64,000 bases of DNA from Tetragonia tetragonoides (Eukaryota; Streptophyta; Magnoliopsida; Caryophyllales; Aizoaceae). The position numbers were made by a program, and so were the translations under genes. Below are positions 10,268 through 22,843 of this stretch, piece after piece (the first letter of the stretch is position 1; the number at the start of each line of letters is the position of its first letter). The notes beneath the pieces are model-generated. The model was not told the DNA's origin. It searched no databases and saw nothing but the letters and a program-made list of their open reading frames with translations. The stretch covers positions 30,321,501-30,385,500 of the forward strand of contig CM076152.1 of NCBI GenBank assembly GCA_038025085.1, written 5' to 3'.

Positions 10268-11767
10268 GGATGCAACTACACATACACTCAGTGTATGATC
10301 TTTTTATACACTTTGCATCCTGAGCGTTCATGTGGCCAAAATGAGGAATCTTTTTTATTTTGTGGGAGGCAAAGTAGGCGCCTGTTTTTTTGGCTATTGG
10401 AGGGAGTTTTGTCACCAAAAACATAATTAGGAGGAAAGAATATGGAAAGTCTACTACCATTAATGCTTGTTATTGGAATAACAAAAATCTAACATTGATA
10501 TTATCAAACAAAGAAAGAAAATGATGACTAACCTAATTGAGAAACCTAATTGATAATCCTAAATATTAGTTCTTCATATTATCCGGCCCGCGTTCATACT
10601 TTCCGGCGACAAACTTAAAAAAAAAAAAGAACTTCTTCATATTATCATGCCGGCGTTCATACTTTCCGGCGACAAACTTAAATTTTTTTTTTAATTAGTT
10701 TCGCATTTCATTGGGGAGCTGTCTTCGTTGTAATCTTCCTTCAAGATTTCCATTATTTTCGTCGACCCATTTAAAAATTTGGTAGCAAATTTATTTCGTA
10801 CCTTGTGTTCTGTTGAGTTATTACTTTATTATCATTCAATAATTAGTCAAGGTGTTGGTAGCAAAATTATTTTTCATATAACCCACTCAAAAATTTGGTA
10901 GCAAAATCATTTTTCATAAACATTGCTGCATCTTCGCCGGAAAAAAATGGTGTAATTCCAGAAGACCAATATTAAATTCATCAATTGCACTAAACGATCA
11001 TCAAATTAACAAAGTCAAACTTCACAATTGAAAAAATGAAAGCAAACTAATTCACTGTACTCCAAACATTGCATATAGGAAATAAGCTTAATCTCATTTG
11101 ACATAAATGACTGAAATCCCATACAATAGAAGCACTAAATAGTTCAAAACATGAATTTTACTTTTTACCTGAGCCTCTAAAATAAAATATAAACAGTAGT
11201 AACTAGAATTATAAGAGGTTGTTTGATAAGATAAAGTCAATGATGATCGAGCGGCAAAAACATGCTGGATCGACAACGGTGGTGATGGTGAATCTCTCAC
11301 TGTTAAACTAACAACGTTGTCGTTTGAATTTCGCCGGAAACTAACGTGTTGGTCATGGTTATAGTTGGTGACGTTTGAACATCGTCGGAAAATAACGCCA
11401 GGAACACCGAAAAATATCGCCGGAAAATAACATCGGTAAAAAGTAATATGCTAGTGGGTTTTATTATTTGATGGTTGATGTTGTTTGGTTTCAATGGAAT
11501 ATGGTGTAAAATTGGGTTTGATTATTGATGATGAGTTGTTTAGTTTCAATGCATTGGGAACATAAAGTAATAATGAGGCTTTCTTTTGATTGGAAATTTG
11601 AATGAAATATTTCAAAATCATTCTTCAAATTTGAATGAAAAAAATATTTTGATGATGTAAGTATGACATAATTGAGTTGAGGTAATATTCCATTTTTTTG
11701 CCACTTGGACGTTTGAGATTAAAAGTGTATATTTTGGCATATACACTAAGTGTATGTGTAGACTTGT
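10268..11767. mobile_element. MULE-like TIR element with 11-bp target duplication
   Basis: Inverted ends share CTACACATACACTYAGTGTAT (left from about 10276; right at about 11741-11761 reversed). Flanking CCCTCCGTCCC (10257-10267) and CCCTCCATCCC (11768-11778) match at 10 of 11 bases, a MULE-sized duplication. The interior has a 63-bp direct repeat around 10571-10690 and several GTCGGAAAATAACG / CGCCGGAAAATAAC words, but no transposase. Its termini resemble those at 1151 and 3043. Confidence 0.6.
10571..10690 (+). repeat. 63-bp tandem repeat, two units
   Basis: TCTTCATATTATC...GTTCATACTTTCCGGCGACA, with AACTTAAA just after, occurs at 10571 and again at 10634 with few differences, the units being joined by an A-rich tract. 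Confidence 0.75.
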
Positions 11768-12299
11768 CCCTCCATCCCAAATTGTTTGTTCACTTTATTT
11801 TCCGTGACTCACATTATTGTGAGTCACAATTGTGAATAAAGTTAAAAGTCAAATCGATCAATCAATGCACACATTAAGGATGTCACGTGGACGACGAATT
11901 AGTATGGGCTTGATATAGGACGACAAACGGATGTCAAGGTGTACATTTGACTTAAAAATGTTCAATCATCATCAACATAAAGTTTTTTCCATCAAAATAA
12001 TTACAACTCTAATTATATACACTTCAAAAGACTTCTAAAATTTAAATAAAAAAAAAATCAAAGTAATAAGAAAAAATTAAAATGACCACTATTGTATGTT
12101 ACATAATATGTGATATTGACGAAGTTGGTATAATTGTTTCAAATTTCATATATTGTGTTACAAGTAATATTCTTTATGTACAATGATTAGGATATTTGTT
12201 TCTTTAACTTAGGACGCCACATAAAGACCCAAATACGTGTGACGAAGATACCTAAGTCGCCACGTAGAGGCCCAAATTCGTGTGACGATACCTAAGTCG

Positions 12300-12300
12300 C

Positions 12301-12328
<28 letters not shown>
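12300..12328 (+). repeat. (CA)n microsatellite in Helitron 2
   Basis: About 14 CA units follow a TAAGTCGC word that also ends the preceding unit of a diverged tandem repeat (ACCTAAGTCGCCACGTAGAG). Confidence 0.9.
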
Positions 12329-12333
<5 letters not shown>

Positions 12334-13495
12334 TGGGTAAGATCGTTAGTAACGTGACAAGTGTCGCACTTTGATTGGTTAATATTTATTTTTTTTATTT
12401 TGGCTTTTATTAGGGTGAGTAATGAATTGTGAAAAATGAATATCATATAATAATTGCTATAACCTATTCATATTTCTTATTTTTATTTAATATTAAAATT
12501 TGAATTACATTAATTCAACCTAAAATAGCATTAATGTCCCTCATTAACATTGTCAATTATAACTTTTGACTATTCAGATATTGTAAGGATGCTTAACTTG
12601 ACAAATTAGTTGTCTATAAAAAAATTTATTTGCTATTAAAAAAATAATTAAAATTTCAAATCAATTCGGTGTAGAGAATGAATTTTCCGCACGGTATATA
12701 AAAAAAATTTATATAGTTGTGGGTAAAAGCGTATGTGACGTACAAGTGTCATAATTTGATTAATCTAAAATGACACTAATGTCCATTTTAACGTTATCAA
12801 AATTATAAAAACTTTAATTGAGTATAAACGATGAATATTTGTGGAAAGATGAACATAATATATAACACGTTTTATGTAATTGTGGGTATAAGCGCAGGTA
12901 ACGTACAAGAGTCACATTTTGAGGACTTACCTACTATTTTTCATTTTCCTAGATGGTGAGTTGTTTGCAATTGTTTTTCCATTTGAAAGAAAGTTAGACT
13001 TCCACTTTCTAAATTTGAATTAGTGAAATACACGTCAAGGGAGCGAGGGTGTAATCAAACTGATAATTGTTTAATAAAAAAAATTATATTAATTGATATA
13101 AGCGTATGTTACGTGAAAATGTACTATTATTTGTGGGGATAATCATCATTACTATAACAGTGTTTAAATTTTAATTAAGATATAAAACATAGGTTAGTCA
13201 TGTGACTAAAATTTGCACGGATAAGAATAAATAAAATGACATGTCTCACATTTGTAGCGCAATGTGCAAAGTTATATTTTAGATGTACAATTGCAAGTTT
13301 GGTGACAATTTATAGATATTTGTTTTTAATAGGACAATGATAAGTAATATGACACGTAACACTTTGGCCAATCACTATATTCATTATTTTATATATATCT
13401 TACTAAAATTTGAAAAACTTCAAAATTTTAGCTGTTAATATTAAACATATAGTAATAAACCGACAATCCGTGCGTAGCACAAGTTATTTCCTAGT

Positions 13496-14080
13496 ACAAT
13501 ATATAAAAGATGAGTAGAATTCATATTCGACAAAAATAATAATATGGGAAATGGGGTGCCTAGCATTGAATTCAGGGGTGGCTCTATATGAGGCATGAGG
13601 TGACTATCAGTGATATTAGGGGGTGACCTTATGTGGGTAACGGGGGTGACTCCGTAAAAAACACCTACATACTTAGGGGTGGTTCTATACTATACAGTAT
13701 TCAATGCTACATTCCTACCCATCAAATCTAATTCTACCTAAACTAGAACCACAGACTTTTAGAGTCGAAACAGTTTTTCTAGTCTTCTCAGCATTCAAAT
13801 TAAGACATATAGATAATATTTAGATTATATAATTGACCTAAATTACAGTTGAGGAAAACAATTACCATTGACTAGTTCACTACCAAGATTTATGTACAAA
13901 AGAAAAATACCACCTTAGTCTTCTAACATCTCTCTGATACTACCAAGCCAAAACTAGAAGGTATGAAATGCTATGTAATCAGACATCTTAGGCACATGGA
14001 AAAGTAGTAAGAAATTCCTTTGATCTTACAATGGTTGATATCAGGGGTGGTTGTATATGAAGCATGAGGTGACTACCAGT
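13496..14080. other. MULE non-coding segment (presumed intron), arrays e and f
   Basis: MULE sequence resumes after Helitron 2 and matches 7065-7245, including the G-rich array (units at about 13552-13654 and 14042-14080). The rest (13680-14040) is AT-rich with no recognisable coding. It ends with GATATCAG at 14081-14088, the left copy of the hAT target duplication. Confidence 0.5.
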
Positions 14081-14522
14081 GATATCAGCAGGCCCGTCCT
14101 TGGCCCTGTGCAGCAAGGGCGACTGCACATGGCCTCCACCAAGAAGGGGCCCCAATTAGGGCTCTAATATTAACGTTAAATAAAAATAAAAAAATCGTAG
14201 AACTAAGCAACGGGCAGCCTGGTACAAATACTTGAGCAATTAATTAGGCTACAATTTTCCATAATCACAGAACATACGCTATTCCCATTTGCCTCTCTTT
14301 CTCTCTCCTTTCAATCTCACCCATTAATTGAGTTTTTTTTTTTTTTTTGAAAGTAAAGAGATTTTAGTACTTCCAAATCAGATATTCAATGAGTACAAAG
14401 CAGCAAGCTGCACTCTGAAAACCCCTACAACATAGCGTACATCCTTTTTGATAACATACATAAAGGAGGAAAAGCTAGAGAATACTCAAAAAACAAAATA
14501 CAGGAAAATGACATCAAACTGC

Positions 14523-16095
14523 TCAAGGGAGATAATTCAGTTGCTGGTTGAAATAATCTCTGATCTTCTGGCCCTTAGCAACAGCTCCTCTCGCGTGCAC
14601 AACAAACACAACCCACCTAGCTAAACTAGGGACATCACTCTGTTGCTCCTGAAAAATTCTATTGTTCCTCTCTCTCCAAGTATAGTACACTACAGCCGAG
14701 AATATAGCTGTATGTACTTGAGCCTTGGCATGTCTCCTTTTCGCTATCAAGCTAGCATGCTGAGTCATACTACTCCATGAGGATGCAGTGAAGGGGTGAT
14801 GCAGCCAAGCTAGCAATTTACACCACAACTGCTTGGTGAAGCTGCAGTCAAAGAACAAGTGAGATAAGGTTTCCTCCTGCTGTTTGCACAAAATGCAGAT
14901 ACCTGGATCTTGGATACCAATTTTATTCAGAGTCCTCCAGGTTGGTAACCTGTCCAGTATACACAACCAAAGTATGAATCTCCATTTGGGCATGGAATGA
15001 GAGTTCCACACCAGTTTAGACCATTCCTTTCTGACATGAGTAGGGTGTAGGGCTTTGTAGACCACCCCCATCTTGTATTTAACATGGCCCTGATTCAAAA
15101 TAATAGCAGATGACTTATCTCTCAACTCAAATAATTTCTGAATTACCCAGGAAGCTTGTGTAGGTTTAGGAACTGTCCAGAAAGTCCCTTGCTTCATATA
15201 ATATGCATGAATCCATTGCACCCAGAGCTTCTCCTGATGGTGCTGCACATCCCACAATAGCTTGCCAAGAGCTGCCTTGTTCCAAGTAGTGAGATCAAAA
15301 ATGCCCAAACCACCCTGATTTGCAGGCCTACAGAGAGTAGCCCAGGCAACTAAGGCCCTGCTACTGGGATCAGCTGAGCCAGTCCACAAGAACCTTCTAC
15401 ACAATTGCTCAATATTGTGAATCACAGACACATGCAAGTTAAAGAACTGTGTCCAATAATTATTCATAGCAAACAACACAAACTTAAGTAATTGTAATCT
15501 CCCTGCATATGATAAGAATTTAGTAGTCCATACTTGAATTCTACTAGTTATCTTCTGAATAAGAGGATCATAGAATCTCACATGCAACCTCTTAGAGGTG
15601 AGGGGAATACCCAGGTAGCGGAAAGGTAATTCTCCAAATTGCATACCCAGACATTTGAGGATAGTTCTCTGGTCTCCCTCTACAACCCCACCAAAGTAAA
15701 CCTCTAATTTAAGGGTATTTGCACAAAGCCCAGAACAAGCAGAGAACTTTTGAAATTGCTGAAATAGTAGTTGCATAGAACTCATATCTCCCCTAGAAAA
15801 GTGTAGGATATCAGCAAAGATGCTGTGAACAAGATCAAACCTCTTGCATCTTGGATGGTATCTGAACCCTTGCTTGTGTTTAAGATCCTTTAGAAACCTT
15901 GACAGGTATTCCATGGCTAGCATAAAGAGATAGGGTGAGATGGGATCGCCCTGTCTCAACCCTCTCTTTGCAGCAAAAGGTTTCATAGGTTCTCCATTTA
16001 TAAGAAGGGAGTAGCTCACAGACCCTATGCACATTTTGATCCATTGCACAAATTTCACTGGAAACTGTAGTCCAAGGAGGACTTGCTCTAAGAAG
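14523..16095 (-). pseudogene. LINE-A reverse transcriptase, C-terminal part
   Basis: A 511-codon frame begins inside the RT (KFVQWIKMCIGSVSYSLL) and contains GLRQGDPISPYLF, the FRYLGIPLTSKRLH block, RRFLWTG, and a C-terminal finger CILCKQQEETLSHLFFDC, ending NQQLNYLP. The catalytic box that reads FADD in sister copies is FADI here (IFADILHFSRGD), so one of the two metal-binding Asp residues is lost and the enzyme would be inactive. The upstream part of the RT lies 6.7 kb away, beyond the inserted LTR elements. Confidence 0.85.
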
Positions 16096-16559
16096 TGTAG
16101 GAGATATAGTATTGATCAATAATAAAATAATATATAAAGGAAAGAGTAGATGACTTATCAAATAATGATTGCGCCGTGGTATGAGGGTCACTGCCTTGAA
16201 AGCGATTTTCGGCACGACTTTGGTGCAAATCGTCTCCGCCGGTCGCTCCCAAGGTTAACACAACAACCCCCAAACAAGTGCACTCATGGTTGGAGGTTTG
16301 GAACTTACACAAATACAATTGCCCGAAACTAATCACACAAGGGTATATGAGGATAAGTGTATTGTTTCACATTTATCTCTATCTCATGCTATAGTTGGAG
16401 ATGAACACCATATACATAAGTGGAAAACATAACCGCCCACCACCCATTAAAGTAGCTTTAATGGGTTTATTAGTGGCACATCATGGGGTATCAATTACCC
16501 ACAATAAATCAGAAGCGGTTGCATATTCCCCCATTAACTTTGGTTCCATTATTCCAACA
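16096..16559 (-). repeat. LTR (3' LTR in element orientation)
   Basis: 464 bp, same length as its partner. Begins TGTAGGAGATATAG and ends CATTATTCCAACA as written on the plus strand. The adjoining ATTCCCCAC is the reverse complement of a polypurine-like tract. Confidence 0.85.
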
Positions 16560-19499
16560 ATTCCCCACAAATGGCAACAAAGGCCAAGTGACTTATTTCT
16601 GGACAAAGGAAAAGGTAAAACAGTTAAGTACCAATGTCCGAAGGATTGAATTGATACGTAGTGAAGTGAGCGATTGACCTAATAATTCAAAGAGTGAAGT
16701 ACTCTTGAACTCAATGAATTAAATGTGGTTAATCGAGACCCCCACAACACATATTATACCTTAATTTTGTGCAAATTTCGCGATAGAAAAATATAAATTC
16801 AATTATCTAGGCCATGCGCACACCTTGGATCTCATGAGTTCTCTAGAAAGATAGCCCAAAATCTTTCACAAAAGGCGGCCAAACCTTTACACTCGCGTAG
16901 GTGATTTCATCACGTCCATCATAACCAAGTCTACGCAACTCACATTTGGGTTTGACCAATAAACAACTGGACTAAGAAACCATTAAGAGCAAATGATGCT
17001 CAACCTCTCATATACCAACGGTGAATCCATCAAGTCCGTCTCAATTAGGACCACCCAAAAAATAGGGATATGGAATCATTAAGAGCTAGAAGCTCAACCT
17101 CACAACAAGCGGTGAATCCATCAAGTCCGTCTCATAAGGACCACCGTATAAAGGCTATGGACTCATTAAGAACATGTGCCAACCTCACAATAACACCAAG
17201 AACGCCATAGGGATGAGAAAAGAAGGTGCATATTGAGTAATCTCATAGCTTCGTTTGACCACATTGAACCAATGAAGGTTGGGTATCCACCATGATTTCC
17301 TCAATCTAAGGGCTTTAAGCCTCACCCCCCTCGACAGTTCAATTACATATATTAAACCAATCTTTCTTTAATTTATATTGTTACTTGGCGACACTTTGTC
17401 TTGCAAATGCGTCATCTCTTGCCATTACACACTAATTTTAACAAATCACAATTAAAAGAAATTGACACACTAAACTTTCTCAAAATGTATATCAACATGT
17501 CTCTCAAGTCTCAATCAATCAACTTATTGACCTGCCCACTCAATAATAGCTAATTATAACATGTTATACACAAGTCAAATATTAGAGACAACACCCACAA
17601 AAAGGGAAAATACATACTCATTTGTACAAGTATATGTTATTAACTTGTCACATATTTGCACAAAAAATACATCAAACACGACAATGATGTCTTGCAAACT
17701 GCAAACACAAATTAATAATAAATTAATTCAATAACTCTAGCATACACAAAATAAAGAATACTTAGAACCTTCGTTGTTCTTATGTGATATGCTACCTTGA
17801 ATTCTCGTAATCAATACACAAGAAATATTGACCTCTTTCAATAGTATCTCCACATATAAAGAAAATTGATGATTTTTCTCATCAAAACACACCATCATAT
17901 TCTATATCTTGCATACGATGTTCATGGTTTAATTATTAACCATAAACATACTTAGTGCAAACACTAGCTTATTGTCTCCTCAAGGCATATAAGCTACGGT
18001 ATATGAGAATAATAATTGATTTCACTAAAATCATTTTAATGCTCAATATATTTCTACAATTCTATGTAATATTTTACGAGCATAAACATTCAAATATCTT
18101 AGGTCCCATAAAACCCATAAAAATTTTGGTAAACTAAATTTAATTAGTTACCCCCACATTCTCAAAGAATCGAGTTCGATCAATATATTGAGAACACCAA
18201 TATGTATAACATGTAGCTAGTGAACACAAAACTTCCCCCACATGTTCTCAATATACATACCAGAAATCATATACTTTCTCACCAAATAATTTGCCATTTC
18301 TTTGATACAGGAATATAAGACAATATTAAATATCATAACGCAAATGATAATATCAAAGAATTGAATGGTGTCAATTTTGTAGCATGTGAACTACAAACAA
18401 CATCCACTTATTTACACAATGTTCCTAAATATTTTTAGAAATTATTAATACAACTCACAAAAACCCGTAACGATTTTTGGATAAAAAATTAATCACAATA
18501 TAATGCTCAAATTATGGTCTCATATAATTGTCACACAAATTAACAATTAATTGCTTAATTATGTAAGCACACAATACATGAGATTTGTTTTTCTCTTTTG
18601 ATTCTATCCCACATAAGAACCATTTAGACTCTTGCCAAAGTCCCACGTATATATATAAATTGATCAAAATTTTGCATAATCAAATTTGTGTTTTTCAACA
18701 GGTCAATGAATAAACGAATATGCTACTACTGTACAACATTCCAATAGCAAATTACAGTAATTTCCAGTGCTCAATGACAATAATCACTTTAAGATAGTAC
18801 ATAAACTCCGTACCAAATGCCAAACAAAACACTCAGTACTGGTAGTATATGTATGTAAAGCTATTTAGTATTGCCCATCATTACCAAAAGAGGAGTGGGA
18901 AATAGTACAGTAATTCACATAAGGATTTACGGTAACTATAATTTCAAAAAACTCTAAGCTTGGTAGAGACTTGAGATAATCCAAATAGCTATCAAATAAA
19001 TATAATTTCACCAATTCAAAGATAACATGACTCAAATCCATTGCATTAAAATAAAATAGAACTTGGTCAACCTATAATACAGAGCAGACAAGATGATTTT
19101 CTTTTTTTCCATGTAAAGATTTTATTTTTGTAACAATACCAAGTAGTCACCATTGTCAAGATCAAACAACAATTCTAAATCATCCACAAGAAAAAAAAAA
19201 CAGCATACAATTGAAGAGGAAATTGACCTCAAGACCATCTGTGAAGAACACATTCGTAACACAAATTCAGGACATGTAAGCCGACCCACACACCATATTA
19301 CTAGAAAATTTTGGCAAGCTATATCGTTAGTTAGGTCCTTTACAATCGGGAAATAAAATTAGACAATGGAAGTCTAATTTCCACCTCCTTCCGTTATTCA
19401 CTAGTCAACATAATAAGTATGATCACAAGTGCAACAATTTAATTTGATGCTTCACAAAATCACAATTAACCAATACCTTAAATAAATTCGCTTTCAAGT
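16560..19499. other. Interior of the LARD-like element, non-coding
   Basis: AT-rich DNA without long frames in either strand. Holds the degenerate tandem repeats at 16980-17200, and two similar stretches around 18150-18250 with ATTGAGAACA / TGTTCTCAATAT words. Confidence 0.6.
16980..17200 (+). repeat. Degenerate tandem repeat, about 85-95-bp units
   Basis: Units begin CATTAAGAGC and contain CTCAACCTC, GGTGAATCCATCAAGTCCG, TCTCA and AGGACCACC. Two good units and one or two decayed ones can be aligned by eye. Confidence 0.65.
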
Positions 19500-19963
19500 T
19501 GTAGGAGATATAGTATTGATCAATAATAAAATAATATATAAAGGAAAGAGTAGATGACTTATCAAATAATCGTTGCGCCGTGGTATGAGGGCCACTGCCT
19601 TGAAAGCGATTTTTGGCACGACTTTGGGGTAAATCGTCTCCGCCGGTAGCTCCCAAGGTTAACACAACAACCCCCAAACAAGTGCACTCATGGTTGGAGG
19701 TTTGGAACTTACACAAATACAATTGCCCGAAACTAATCACACAAGGGGATATGAGGAGAAGTGTATTGTTTCACATTTCTCTCTATCTCATGCTATAGTT
19801 GGAGATGAACACCCTATATATAAATGGAAAACGTAACCGCCCACCACCCATTGAAGTATCTTTAATGGGTTTATTAGTGGCACATCATGGGGTATGAATT
19901 ACCCACAATAAATCAGAAGCGGTTACATATTCCCCCATTAACTTTGGTGCCATTATTCCAACA
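19500..19963 (-). repeat. LTR (5' LTR in element orientation)
   Basis: 464 bp, partner of 16096-16559 with roughly 18-20 substitutions and no indels seen. Confidence 0.85.
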
Positions 19964-21959
19964 AGTAGCTGTAACACCCCGACTGAGCTGTCTCATATAA
20001 TAACATTATATGAGCAATTCACTGTTTCGCGGAAGCGATAATTATAGTCGTGGAGTTACCGCCGCATTTATTCTTAGGCTGTGATAAACAGATTCAACCT
20101 GCTAAATGATTCACCGTCATTTCTTAATAAACCAAAAGTCTTATCTGTATATACAAATATGTACAATCTAGTATCTAGTAATTTCATTTTTACATTACAG
20201 AGACATTTTACATCAAAATATCAAGAAAACTGGGTTCTTCTAATAGTATTCTGAGCATCCTTCCCTCTCTAGCAAAACTCACCTGTATAATAAGAAGGAA
20301 CAAAGCAGACAAGACAGAAAAACAGAAAATGCACGAAAATTAGCGAAAAGGCTAAGTAAACCCACTCTACCCCGTAAAAATAACTTTTATGAAAATAGAT
20401 TTTTAAATGTTTGCTAGAACACAACTTTTTAATCATAAAAGCTTTAGAAATCAAATCTGTTTTTTATTTTTATTTTAAGCTGAGTAGTAGTCCTACAGTT
20501 CACTACGCTTAATTAACTACCTATAACATCATCTAGTTAAGTAACCTGGCTAGCTTATAGTATTTGCGTATATAATCATCCTTAAGTACTTCCTTTTATC
20601 ACTTATACACATGTACCATGTTGTTTACACTATCGGGAAAGTGAACGGGGAGATAGGCCCGGGAAGCCCAAGCCAGCCTACCTCGATGGTTGACCTAGGA
20701 AGCCCAACCGATCAACCGAACCTGTCTTATTAGCGTGCGCACACCCCTTTTCAGGTGTCCAGAGATCCGGGAAACCCAACCAACCTCTGGCTCTTCTACA
20801 TGGAAAAGGAAAGACTACTATCCTTCTTGACTCAAGATAATATAGTGATCATGTTCGTCATCTCTAGTATAGTACTCCGGATAACTAACTAGAGACTCCT
20901 TCTCCCGATCCTTTTACTTAAGGTGACTATTAATTTAATCACCTTACAGGTATTTGATACCTGACAACTTGACCACTGTTGCTATAAGTATATCATGCTC
21001 AGAACCACACCCATCAAGTCATAATATTTTACCAAGTACGCCGCCAATACAACTCCATAGTCCAAACCAACTAGATTTCAGTTTCTACTTTACCACTTTC
21101 AATCCATTGGGATACCAAGAGCATCTGACTAAGTATATATGCATATACAAATTAATAAATTTGTGTGTTATGTCCATCACCTATCCAAGCCATTATCTGT
21201 CTAACTAGTGGTTTACAAAATAGTTATGAATTAAAGAACTTTTAAGTGTTAGAGCCAAGTAACCAGTACAATTATACTATCATGATTTAACTTATAAATC
21301 CCTGTAATTAGTTATGTTATCAAAGCATAGCAAGCAACATGAGCATAAGAACATCACCAACAGTACACATATGAATTCCACACACAACACCTAATCATAT
21401 GTCCTTTACGGGAAAGGGTTTTGGGTAGACATGGTGTTTACCTGAAGGAAAAAGCTTTGTTTACTCGATACGCTCCTAATCTGCCTCTACCGCTGAATAC
21501 TTTCGGTACCACGACCAGTGCCTAAATTAAATCAAGTAGTTTTCTAGGATTAATACAATTGTACAATAAAAGGTAAATTTTAAAATCATGGAAGCTTGTT
21601 CCAATTTTCTGGTTTCTTACGTCCAATTATATACGCTCAATTCCACATTCAATACAATAGAAATTTGGGACTTAACTACTAAATGTCAACAATTTCCAGA
21701 TACTACCAACTAATATTTACAAGTGCTATAACAGGGAGTAGAACAAATAAGGGCTGAAACAGTAAGGACCATGTCTGAATTGATCAGACTAGGGGGTGGA
21801 AGAACAACGGTTTACCGTGGTGGTGATGGGTTAGGGTCAGCGAATTGGAACACCAAAAATGCCTATTATTGGGTTTACATGCAATTGGTAGGAGAGAGGA
21901 AGATGGAAAATGAAATAGGTAACAAAGGCCTATGGTCAATTGGCCTCATAAGACCCTAA

Positions 21960-22275
21960 GGGCATTCTTAATGGTGTGCTTAGAGAGGAGAGAGAGTGTG
22001 CCTAGAGTGTGCTTAACCAATATTGTGAATTCTTAGGCACATTCTCAAATAAGCATAGTGCTTATTTAAGCACACATGCTTAGAGAGAAAAGGTGGGACC
22101 ACAAAGGGGCTTTTTAAGCACAATACATAATATTTGAGTGTGTGGGTGGGGCCTTTTAAGCAACATAGAGATAATTGGGAATGTGCTTATTTTGGAAGAT
22201 GTGTGCTTAAAAATGAGGTGGCAACTTGAATAGTGTTTTAAGCAATATTTGGTAGTGCTACCAATAATGATGCTC
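21960..22275. mobile_element. Second Tourist-like MITE family, copy 2
   Basis: Ends GGGCATTCTTAATGG and CCAATAATGATGCTC. Flanks are TAA (21957-21959) and TTA (22276-22278), one mismatch from the expected TAA duplication. Its interior, reversed, follows the right half of the interrupted MITE at 3044-3343. It sits inside the solo LTR. Confidence 0.75.
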
Positions 22276-22564
22276 TTATACGCCACCCACCACCACCAAT
22301 TGTGGTGGTTTATGGCTGAATTCCAGCAACACAAGGAGAAGAAAATAGAAAGAGGAGAGAGAAAATTACCTTATATAGATGTTTGGATTGATGATTTCTT
22401 TAGTTCCTTCTTTGTAGCCTTTGTTTCTTCTTTATTGAGATGTAAAATGGGTGGAGTTTGTGAAGGTGATGGTTATGGTGGTGCCAGATCATGAAAATGA
22501 AGGAGGAAGAGGGATTCTGGTGTTTGTGGGGTTTTGTTCTTAATAATGGCAAAAGTTGTAAGCT

Positions 22565-22573
22565 CCTTATATA
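22565..22573 (-). promoter_or_regulatory. Candidate TATA box of the solo LTR
   Basis: On the minus strand TATATAAGG, followed by AGCTTACAACTTTTGCC. A second candidate, CTATATAAGG, is about 190 bp further along the LTR (about 22373-22382). Position in the first 300-470 bp of a minus-oriented LTR suits a U3 promoter. Confidence 0.4.
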
Positions 22574-22843
22574 ACTATTAGCCATATGTATATAACTAGG
22601 AGAATGGGTGAGATTTCTCTAGATTGTTCCCACCGCCTTTCTTTCCTTCGTTTTTTTTTATTTTTTTTTAATTTTTTTTGGGATATTTTCTTACTTTGGT
22701 GAGTTAGGACATTTACAAAAGATTTATATATCTAATCATAAAAATAATAGGTTTGATTACCTTATAATATTATTTATATATTTATTTATTTTATTTTATT
22801 TTTGTCATACAAATTTGAAGGAAATTACGTGTATTACAGAAGC

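Larger units (their letters stand above)
10255..11880. mobile_element. Stowaway-type MITE split by a TIR element
   Basis: Preceded by TA, the sequence opens with CTCCCTCCGTCCC, then is broken by a 1.5-kb element, and resumes at 11779 with AAATTGTTTGTTCAC. Joined, this gives the classical Stowaway (Tc1/mariner MITE) start CTCCCTCCGTCCCAAATTG. The right terminus is not clear, so the end coordinate is an estimate. Confidence 0.5.
9444..13495 (+). mobile_element. Helitron 2, non-autonomous, carrying insertions
   Basis: It ends in TGC-GTA-GCA hairpin sequence (CCGTGCGTAGCACAAG, 13469-13484), TTATTTC and CTAGT at 13491-13495, followed directly by MULE sequence (ACAATATATAAAAGATGAG). Its 5' start is not certain: TATATATAAAAGTGAGTCC lies immediately after the CTAGT of Helitron 1. 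Internally, diverged blocks of about 100-250 bp (GACACGTAAGACGCCACG; ATGTCCAGTCATCATC at 9970, 10170 and 11960) recur. No coding region. Confidence 0.6.
16096..19963 (-). mobile_element. Non-autonomous LTR retrotransposon (LARD-like)
   Basis: Two 464-bp direct repeats (16096-16559 and 19500-19963) start TG and end CA, and differ at about 4% of positions by eye. The 5-bp duplication AGAAG (16091-16095) / AGTAG (19964-19968) has one mismatch. Minus orientation is inferred from a purine tract, GTGGGGAAT, just before the LTR start TGTTGGAATAATGG. The 2.9-kb interior has no gag or pol frame and no recognised tRNA primer site. LTR ends resemble Copia-type LTRs, but the superfamily is not proven. 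Confidence 0.85.
19970..22838 (-). mobile_element. Ty3/Gypsy-type solo LTR
   Basis: Starts TGTAACACCCCGACTG and ends GTGTATTACA. The 5-bp flanks GTAGC (19965-19969) and GAAGC (22839-22843) match except for the same A-to-T change that marks the adjacent LARD duplication, so it inserted into the LARD/LINE junction. The start is like that of the chromovirus LTR at 58122, and without the inserted MITE its length (about 2.55 kb) is similar to that LTR. No pol sequence is present, so this is a solo LTR formed by LTR-LTR recombination. Orientation is inferred from the shared end. Confidence 0.8.

Noticed and set aside
16980..17200. Possible CRISPR-like array
   Set aside because: Repeats are degenerate, contiguous and few, lie inside a plant LTR retrotransposon, and no cas genes exist. 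It is an ordinary tandem repeat.
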